NCBI RefSeq assembly: GCF_002086275.1
Contig: NZ_MVHT01000011.1
Location: 1 to 64,000 of the forward strand
Reading direction: 5' to 3'
Source: Mycobacterium intermedium
Lineage (GTDB): Bacteria; Actinomycetota; Actinomycetes; Mycobacteriales; Mycobacteriaceae
Length of the DNA stretch: 64,000 nucleotides
Below are positions 57,293 to 64,000 of the stretch, in pieces (positions within the stretch are counted from its first letter, which is position 1; every line of letters starts with the position of its first letter). The position numbers and the translations under genes were made by a program. The notes below the pieces were generated by a model, which was not told the DNA's origin, searched no databases, and saw only the letters and a list, made by a program, of their open reading frames with translations.

Positions 57293-60200
57293 AACACACC
57301 CTCTTCAAAGTCCGCACCGTCGGCGGCGCGCAGCTGTGCCAGCTTTTCGCTGAAGTCCCCGATCACGGGGTTCTCGAACAGCAGTCGCAACGTGGCCGCG
57401 TCCGAAACTTCGCGGCTCAATCGCTCCACCACGCTGGTCGCGGACACCGAGTCACCGCCGAGTTGAAAGAAGTTGTCGGACTTCGCCACCCGCGCCAGGC
57501 CGAGGGCCGCGGCGCAGATCGCCATGACACGCTGGGTGAGCTCGTCGTCCGTTCCGGCCTGCTCCGACGGTGCCGCGACCATGGCGTCGACCAGCTTGTC
57601 GAGGTTCCGCCGGGCGATCTCCGGTGAAATCGCCTGCGTGACAAAGTCCCACGACAAGGCCAGCGATCCGTCCCGCTCCCACATCTGGAAGTCCAGCAGC
57701 GTCTGCGGCGTTTGCGAAATGCCGTATACGAGCGCGCCGAGATCGAACGACGGCCACCGGGAGTTGTCAACCAGTCCGAGTCCACTGGTGAAGACCACCG
57801 GGAACACGGCGTTCGCCGGCCGGCCATGGTGGCGCAGGAGTTCACGCTGCAGCCAGACCGCGTCCGACGAGCGGTGGGGCAGGTCGGTGAGTAGCTGTCG
57901 CTGCACTCGACGGGCCTGCTCCCAGATCGACGCGGTCGCCTCGACACGGCACTCCAGCAGCAGCAGTGAGGTGAAATCGCCGATGACGTCGTCGATCCCG
58001 GGCACACCGGGATCCCGGTCGAACAGGGTGACGTTCACGCAGAAGTGGGCCGTCCCGGCCCACTGTGCCAGTGTTCGCGCATAGTTGGCCAGCAGGAACG
58101 CGGAGGGAGTGACTCGTTCGCTCCGGCAGGTCCGGGTGATTCTTTCCCAATCGGCCTTGGCGACAACCGCTTCCACCCGCTCGAACACCGGCTTGTCGAT
58201 GTCGAGGATTTCCTGCAGCGAAACCAGCTCCGGCGCCGGCGGCAACGACGACAGGCGGGTGCGCCAGTAGGCGCGGCCCGCCGCCAGCTGGGGCAGCGCC
58301 GACTCGTCGGCATCCGGCCACAATTCCGGATGGCTGTTCACATAGTCCGCGAAAGTTGTCTGCAATGACGGCAAGTCATCGACGCTTCCACCCCGATAGA
58401 GATGGTCGAGGTGGGCGAGGGCGATCATCATGCTGGTGCCGTCCAGCATGATGTTGTCCATGCTGATCCCGACGATGGTGCGCCGGTCTTCGGCCTGAAT
58501 CCCGAAGTCGATTCCGGGCCGCGTGGTGAGGTCGATGACCTGATCGCGCAGTCGAGCGCGCACGTCGTCATATTCGTGCACGACGGGCTCGAGCGGCGCG
58601 GGGTGCACGACGGCGGTGAAGCGGGCTGGCCGGGTGCCGATCTCAGTGGTCACCGTGGTGCGCAATCCGGGGTGGTGCATGATGAGTTGCCGTGCGGCCG
58701 TCTCGAACCTCGACCGGTCGAAATCCGTGGCCTCGAACTCGAAATAGCAGTGTGCCGCAACGCCGCTGAGCAGAAAGCCGCCGACCCGGCCGGCCAGATA
58801 AGCCTGTTGGACATTGGTGAGCGGAAACTCGGTGCTGCCACTCGGCCGGCTCGGCAGCGCGGCCTGCGCGGGCTCCGGTGCCGTGGGTGCCCCGGCATGC
58901 GCGGCGAGCTCACCCAGCACCGGGTAGTTGAACAGGTCGACGAGGGCCAAATGCCCGAAGCCGGCGGCACGTAGGTCGGCATAGACCCGGGTCGCCACGA
59001 TGCTGTCGCCGCCGAGCAGGAAGAAGTCGTCGGTCGCGGTGGGTGTTCGGTCATTCAGGTGCCGTTGCCAAATCTCGGCGATCGTGGCGAGCACCGACGG
59101 GTCGGCCGCGGGCGCCGACGCCGGGGCGGGCAGTGGTTGCGCGGTATCGGCGCGCCGCGTCGTTTGCGGTCGCGCGGAACGCGGTTGCCGGTAGGCGATG
59201 ATGGTCACGCCGGGGCCATCCTGCGTCATCTGCGCCGGCTGCCAACGCTGATCCGCGATAAACCGCCACCACTGGTCCGCGGTGGGCAATGAATTCGTCG
59301 ATACCAGGCCCGGGTTGACTATGGCCGCGCTGGCCAACGTCGCCGAGGTCACCCCGCAGACCTCGGCCACCCACAGCCAGCCGCCGTCGGCCACGGTGAG
59401 CGCACCGAGCACCGACCGCGGGTCGGGAAGCTGATGCAGCGAGCCACAGCAGATCACCACATCCACTGCGGTGGCGGCGATCTGTTCCGGTGTCGGGATA
59501 TGCCGGGTGGTGGTGGCAATATGCCTTCCCGCGGCGATCTCGGCCAGCACGGGGTTCGGCTCGAAGCACAGGTACTCGTCGACGACCGCGCCAAACATCT
59601 CGGCGAGCCGTTCCGTGATCAGCCCGGTCCGAGAGCCGATTTCGACGACGCGAAGCCGCCGGCCGAGCTGTCGCGCATGTCCGAAGACCCGCTCGCTGAG
59701 GTCGTCCAGCGCCCAGTGCAGCCGCTCGTCGGCGAGCAGCATCACCTCGGGAGACAGTTGTGGGTCGCCGACCAGGGTCTGCGGCGAGGCCGCGCCGGTG
59801 ACGATGTCGGCCAACCGCCGTGCCGCCCGGGCCGTGGTGGGTTCCATTGCAGGGGCTTCCGGCAGCTGCCGCCAAAGTCGCACCAGCTCCGCATATTCGG
59901 GGCGGACCCGCTCGGCGGTGCAGAGACTTGCCGCCGCGGCAATCACTGCGCTGGCCCAGTCCCCGGTTTGTGCGACGGGCGCGACAACCTGGTCTACCTC
60001 GTTGCCCCGCCCCGCATGGCGGCGGACCGCGCGCTCGAAGTGCGCGAACGCGGCGGCCAGTGATTCGTCGGCAATGATGCCGATGGCGGTGTCCCAGCTG
60101 ATCCTGGCGCCGCCCATGTCGTCCTCGACCTGACAGTCCAGCATGACGCCGGGAGTCTGGGTCAGCGTTCGGATACTCGACAATCCGGCATCCCCAGCCG

Positions 60201-63200
60201 GGACAAGACCCAGTGTGCTGGTGAACACGACGGGGTATTCGGTGGAACCGGCCGCCGTCAGCGCGGCGAGCCGCCCGGTGGCATCGCTGTCGACGCCGAC
60301 CGCAGCCCACAGTTGCTCTTGCGCCGCGGCGACGGCCGCGGGTGAACCCGGCCGTGCGGCACGGTAGTCGGTGTCGCACAACGCCAGTCGGGTGAAATTG
60401 CCCAGCACTTCACGGTCGGCGGGGGCATAGTCCGGCCGGTGCGATGTGGGTACGACGATCGCGAACCGCTCGCCCGCGCCCATGGAGTGCAGCGCGTCGG
60501 TGAAGGCCTCGAAGATCAGTGCGGTGGGGGTGACCCGCAGCTGTGCGGCGCGGTCCCGCAGGTCGGCGAAGGCGTGGGGATCCAGCGTGAAACTCGATCG
60601 GGCGAAACCGACTCGGGCCTTGCCGTCGGGGCGCTGGGGGCGCAGCGGCAGCACGGGCGGCGCGCCGGCATCGAGGCTCGAATTCTGGCCGCTGTCTTGA
60701 CTTTCCGCAGTTTCCGTGACGAACCGCACGAAAACCTCTGCGGTGGGGTCGACTTGACGCGGCCGGGGGGACCCCTGGTAGTCGGCGACGATTGTCGCGA
60801 TGACGGTGGCGAGGCTGCGGGCGTCGAGGCTCAGGTAGTTGATCAGCAGCCCGACATACTGAGACGGGCCGGACGGGGTGAAGCACTGGATGGCCGGAAC
60901 GGCCCGCGGATCGAACGCCGCGCCGGCCATGCGTTGCAGCAAACCATCCGGGTCGCACGCCTCGACGACGTGTACCGCCACGTGGGCGGCATCGGGATGC
61001 ACGCGCTGGTCGGTGTCGGACCCCAATGCGCAACGCAGCATCGCGAACTCGTCGACACATCGACCGACCGCGGTCGCGAAGCGGTCGACATCGATGCCGG
61101 CCTCGGGGACCTTCACCCCCAGCACAATGGCGAAATAGGTTGGCGCACGGACACGTCCGTTCAACCCCGCGCTGCCCAGTACATAGGCCTGCTGGAGACG
61201 GGTCAGCGCAAAGCCCGCTTCCGCCCGGCCGGCGTCGGCGCTGCGACAGGGAGGATCAGACAGAAGTCGACCGATTATGCAGCAAGAGCTGAACTCGCCC
61301 AGCGTTTGCCGCCGCAACAGGTGGCCGACCGCTGCCCCGCGCACTCCCCTGCGGTTGAGCTCCGCGACCACCTGCGTCGCGCGCAAACTGTCACCGCCGT
61401 GGGCGAAGAAGTTGTCTTCTCGTCGCGTGATCGGGGTGCCGAGCGCCTCGGACCAGACGTCGGCGACCAACTGTTCCACCGCGCTCAGTCCGGTGCCGGT
61501 CTCGGCTGGTTGTCCGCCCGCCGACGCCCGCGCGAAGGTCTCCACCTCCATGGCGGCCCAGCGTCGATCGACCTTGCCGTTTGCGGTGAGCGGCAGTTCG
61601 TCGCGGCATACCCACGATTTCGGGATCATATACTGCGGCAACCGATCTGCGAGATAGGCCCGCAACTCGTCGGCGGCGGCGGCGCCTTCCCCAGCGCCAT
61701 CGCGGACGACAACCACCGCGCCGAGCGCCGTGTTGGCGTGAATCGGCACCACGGTCGCGGCGAGTACCCGGGGATGGTCGCGCAGCACGTGCTCGATCTC
61801 ACCGCACTCGACGCGGTGACCTCCGATCTTGACCTGTGCATCGCGCCGGCCGAGGAATTGCAGGGTCCCGTCGTGCCAGTAACAGCCGAGATCACCGGTG
61901 CGGTACCAGCGTTCGCCCGTCTCGTCGACCACGAATCGCTCGTCGGTCAGGTCCGGGGCGTTCTGATACCCGTCGGCGACACCGGCTCCCCCGATCCACA
62001 GTTCACCCGCGACATAGTCGGGTCGATCCCGGCCCAGTTCGTCCACGACCCGAAACGCCTGGTTGGACAACGGGTATCCGTAGGGAATCGACACCCAGTC
62101 GGGGGCGACGTCGGTCACCACGAACTCGTTGGACCAAATCGCGGCCTCGGTGGCACCACCCATCGCGACCAGGCGCGCGCCCGGTGCGGCATGGTGTAGC
62201 CGCCTCGGCATGTCCAGCGGGATCCAGTCGCCGGACAGGAGCACCGTCCGCAAACTCGGCAGCGCGTTGGCGCGCTCCCCCGCGGCGATCAACAACATGT
62301 CCATCAACGCCGGCACGGAATTCCAAACGCTGACCGCATATTCGTTGATCAACGTATTCCAGCGGAATGCGTCGCGGCGCGACTGCTCCGATATCGTCAC
62401 CACGCTGGCGCCGCAGCTGAGCGGGCCGAAGATGTCGTAGACACTGAGGTCGAAGTCCAGCGCCGACAACGCCAGCAGCGTATCCCGGCTGCCAATCTTG
62501 TTGCGGCGGTTCACGTCCACGATGGTGTTCAACGCCGCCGCATGGGAAACCAGCACGCCCTTGGGTTCTCCGGTGGAGCCAGACGTGTAGATCACGTAGG
62601 CGGTGTCGCCCGGGCGCGCACGAACCGGGTCTCCCGGAGCGCGCCGGATCAGCGTTTCGATGTCGTGCAACGCCGGGCCGTCAACGTCGCCGATTTCCAA
62701 GCGCTTTGACCGGATCAGCCCCGACATTCCAGACCCGGAGCAGATGCGCGCAAGGCGGTCTAGCGGCTGGTCCGTGCCGACCGGCAGGTAGCTGCACCCG
62801 GCCATCAATGCCCCGAGTACGGCGACGATCTGGGCCGGCCCCTTGGACAGTTGGATGCCGATGATGGAGCCTGGGGCATGCCGGTTCGCCAGCGCCGCGG
62901 CGACACTGCGCGCATATTCGTCGAGTGCCCCATAGGACAGCTGGGCGTGGGCGCCCGCAATCGGGTCGCCGTAGGCATCGGCGTCGAACTCGTCGGCCCG
63001 CCAACGCAACGCGACCCGGGTGGGATCGAGCCGCGCCTGTTCCCGGAATGCGTCGTAAAGCAACCCCGTCGGTCTGGGCGCGGTGGTGGCGTTGCGTTGT
63101 TGGCGGACCAGTCGTGAATGGGGCGGCAGGTCGATTTCCGGGGGCGTAGACCAGTCGTGGGCAGCCAGACCCTCGAGCAGCCTGACATAAGTGCCGAACA

Positions 63201-64000
63201 TGTCCTCGACGACACCGGGCGGGAAGCAGCCCGCACGGTAGTCCCACGACACGACCAGCTCGTCGCCATGGGCGCCGACCTGGTTGTCGATGATCACCTG
63301 CGGGGTCATTGAGCACACTTCGCCGACGCAACCGAGCGTGTCCGCGTCACGTTGCGACAGGACGGCCGTGTCCGCCGCGTAGGTGAAGACGACCGGCGCG
63401 ATTCCACTGTGTCCGGTGCCGCACTTCAACTGCGCTGCCAGGAGTTCGGCGGTCTCGGGTGCGGTCAGCGCGGTACGCAGGCCCCGTTGCGCGATGCGTG
63501 CCTGGGTCGCGAAGCCGGTCAGCTCGTCGGCACCGGCCCGGTAGAGATGGGTCTTGGTGAAGTCACCGATCACGTCCGCAACGCCGGGCGGACGACCAAA
63601 GGTAGTGACGTTGATCAGGAAGTCGTCGGTGCTGCTCCAATGCCGGAGCACCAGGGCATATGCGGCCAAGAACACCGCCGCCCGAGTGACCCCGTGTGCC
63701 CGGCACCCATCGTCCAGGCCCGCTGTCACCTTGGCGCACAACGCGTGTTGCCGACGGCGAAACGCGGTTTCGCGTTCCTCGGACCGGGGCAGTTGTGGGC
63801 CTTCGGGGAGGCGTTCGACGGCGGCGCTCGGCGGTAGTTGCATGGCCGGCACGGGCACGGGAACGGTCGCGGACAGCGCGGGCAAGTCCTCGCCGCGATA
63901 CAACGCCGCCAACTCCCGCAGAAAGATCCCGATGCTGGTCAAGTCGGCGATGATGAGATCAAACGCGAAATGCAGGATGCAGCCGTCGGGCAGCAGGGTC
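57289..64000 (-). CDS. NRPS, Cy-A-PCP-Cy*-MT-PCP-Cy-PCP (5' end beyond window)
   Basis: At least 2237 residues; the reading frame stays open to 64000, so the N-terminus and probably a loading module lie to the right. Domains by position: heterocyclisation domain end (with FDLIIADLTSI, D-x4-D, just at the window edge) to about 63150; adenylation (about 63080-61560) with a cysteine-like code read by eye as D-L-Y-N-L-S-M-I-W; carrier (NFFAHGGDSLRATQ, ~61410); second heterocyclisation domain with an altered motif N-Y-L-S-L-D (~60840); stand-alone SAM methyltransferase (VVEIGSRTGLITERL, ~59640); carrier (FFLLGGDSIVATRV, ~59000); third heterocyclisation domain with D-N-I-M-L-D (~58450); carrier (NFFQLGGDSVSATS, ~57450). 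A single A domain probably serves three carriers, as in yersiniabactin HMWP2. The window's ~63942 TTG is not the real start. Confidence 0.9.
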   Translation of the reverse strand, partial: TLLPDGCILHFAFDLIIADLTSIGIFLRELAALYRGEDLPALSATVPVPVPAMQLPPSAAVERLPEGPQLPRSEERETAFRRRQHALCAKVTAGLDDGCRAHGVTRAAVFLAAYALVLRHWSSTDDFLINVTTFGRPPGVADVIGDFTKTHLYRAGADELTGFATQARIAQRGLRTALTAPETAELLAAQLKCGTGHSGIAPVVFTYAADTAVLSQRDADTLGCVGEVCSMTPQVIIDNQVGAHGDELVVSWDYRAGCFPPGVVEDMFGTYVRLLEGLAAHDWSTPPEIDLPPHSRLVRQQRNATTAPRPTGLLYDAFREQARLDPTRVALRWRADEFDADAYGDPIAGAHAQLSYGALDEYARSVAAALANRHAPGSIIGIQLSKGPAQIVAVLGALMAGCSYLPVGTDQPLDRLARICSGSGMSGLIRSKRLEIGDVDGPALHDIETLIRRAPGDPVRARPGDTAYVIYTSGSTGEPKGVLVSHAAALNTIVDVNRRNKIGSRDTLLALSALDFDLSVYDIFGPLSCGASVVTISEQSRRDAFRWNTLINEYAVSVWNSVPALMDMLLIAAGERANALPSLRTVLLSGDWIPLDMPRRLHHAAPGARLVAMGGATEAAIWSNEFVVTDVAPDWVSIPYGYPLSNQAFRVVDELGRDRPDYVAGELWIGGAGVADGYQNAPDLTDERFVVDETGERWYRTGDLGCYWHDGTLQFLGRRDAQVKIGGHRVECGEIEHVLRDHPRVLAATVVPIHANTALGAVVVVRDGAGEGAAAADELRAYLADRLPQYMIPKSWVCRDELPLTANGKVDRRWAAMEVETFARASAGGQPAETGTGLSAVEQLVADVWSEALGTPITRREDNFFAHGGDSLRATQVVAELNRRGVRGAAVGHLLRRQTLGEFSSCCIIGRLLSDPPCRSADAGRAEAGFALTRLQQAYVLGSAGLNGRVRAPTYFAIVLGVKVPEAGIDVDRFATAVGRCVDEFAMLRCALGSDTDQRVHPDAAHVAVHVVEACDPDGLLQRMAGAAFDPRAVPAIQCFTPSGPSQYVGLLINYLSLDARSLATVIATIVADYQGSPRPRQVDPTAEVFVRFVTETAESQDSGQNSSLDAGAPPVLPLRPQRPDGKARVGFARSSFTLDPHAFADLRDRAAQLRVTPTALIFEAFTDALHSMGAGERFAIVVPTSHRPDYAPADREVLGNFTRLALCDTDYRAARPGSPAAVAAAQEQLWAAVGVDSDATGRLAALTAAGSTEYPVVFTSTLGLVPAGDAGLSSIRTLTQTPGVMLDCQVEDDMGGARISWDTAIGIIADESLAAAFAHFERAVRRHAGRGNEVDQVVAPVAQTGDWASAVIAAAASLCTAERVRPEYAELVRLWRQLPEAPAMEPTTARAARRLADIVTGAASPQTLVGDPQLSPEVMLLADERLHWALDDLSERVFGHARQLGRRLRVVEIGSRTGLITERLAEMFGAVVDEYLCFEPNPVLAEIAAGRHIATTTRHIPTPEQIAATAVDVVICCGSLHQLPDPRSVLGALTVADGGWLWVAEVCGVTSATLASAAIVNPGLVSTNSLPTADQWWRFIADQRWQPAQMTQDGPGVTIIAYRQPRSARPQTTRRADTAQPLPAPASAPAADPSVLATIAEIWQRHLNDRTPTATDDFFLLGGDSIVATRVYADLRAAGFGHLALVDLFNYPVLGELAAHAGAPTAPEPAQAALPSRPSGSTEFPLTNVQQAYLAGRVGGFLLSGVAAHCYFEFEATDFDRSRFETAARQLIMHHPGLRTTVTTEIGTRPARFTAVVHPAPLEPVVHEYDDVRARLRDQVIDLTTRPGIDFGIQAEDRRTIVGISMDNIMLDGTSMMIALAHLDHLYRGGSVDDLPSLQTTFADYVNSHPELWPDADESALPQLAAGRAYWRTRLSSLPPAPELVSLQEILDIDKPVFERVEAVVAKADWERITRTCRSERVTPSAFLLANYARTLAQWAGTAHFCVNVTLFDRDPGVPGIDDVIGDFTSLLLLECRVEATASIWEQARRVQRQLLTDLPHRSSDAVWLQRELLRHHGRPANAVFPVVFTSGLGLVDNSRWPSFDLGALVYGISQTPQTLLDFQMWERDGSLALSWDFVTQAISPEIARRNLDKLVDAMVAAPSEQAGTDDELTQRVMAICAAALGLARVAKSDNFFQLGGDSVSATSVVERLSREVSDAATLRLLFENPVIGDFSEKLAQLRAADGADFEEGVL

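Noticed and set aside
63942..64000. TTG at 63942 as start of the upstream NRPS
   Set aside because: The frame continues past it with a clear heterocyclisation motif (FDLIIADL), so the gene begins beyond the window.

Overview
The window looks like the chromosome of a non-tuberculous Mycobacterium. It is GC-rich, uses many GTG/TTG starts and 4-bp start/stop overlaps, and carries in order the genes known in M. tuberculosis as Rv2143-Rv2150c: phosphoribosyltransferase, a small membrane protein, wag31, a YggT protein, sepF, a YggS protein, pgeF and ftsZ. A DUF222/HNH (REP13E12-type) gene is also typical of the genus. No rRNA, tRNA or CRISPR array was seen. The species cannot be fixed from the sequence alone.

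Layout. (1) 1-6.6 kb is accessory DNA that is visibly AT-richer than the rest. It holds IS21-like terminal repeats, an 83-bp duplicated IS3-type transposase tail cutting into a serine-recombinase remnant, an unrecognised 1176-residue protein with a C-terminal PD-(D/E)XK-like nuclease motif, and an AbiE/MenAT-type toxin-antitoxin pair. An imperfect 30-bp direct repeat brackets the nuclease and AbiE genes. (2) 6.6-12.9 kb is the division cluster ending at ftsZ. The usual upstream neighbour ftsQ is not present; the synteny breaks here. (3) 13.2-45.8 kb is a hydrogen-driven carbon-fixation block: fructose bisphosphatase and phosphoribulokinase; a long operon for a Huc-type (group 2a) uptake [NiFe] hydrogenase with its accessory genes, continuing into a stand-alone nuoL/nuoM pair; an AraC regulator; the red-type RuBisCO operon cbbL-cbbS-cbbX-LysR; class I aldolase; a GAF histidine kinase and NarL-type regulator; ribulose-phosphate epimerase and transketolase; a DUF222/HNH gene; and hypFCDE facing hypAB. 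(4) 45.8-49.7 kb is a small membrane protein, a BlaI repressor and an FtsX-type ABC exporter. (5) 49.7-64 kb is one operon, cut by the window edge, for a thiazoline-forming NRPS: two megasynthases with heterocyclisation domains and cysteine-like adenylation domains, a saccharopine-dehydrogenase-like reductase and a thiazolinyl imide reductase.

How the parts fit. Huc oxidises H2 down to trace levels and passes electrons to quinone (HucS/L/M/E). HypA-F and the protease build the Ni-Fe site. RuBisCO, CbbX, phosphoribulokinase, FBPase, aldolase, epimerase and transketolase are the dedicated Calvin-cycle enzymes, so the block encodes nearly all that is needed to fix CO2 using H2 as electron donor. 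The nuoL/nuoM pair is the most unusual member. The NRPS operon most resembles the pyochelin/yersiniabactin logic and would give a polythiazoline metallophore-like product whose first building block is encoded beyond the right edge.
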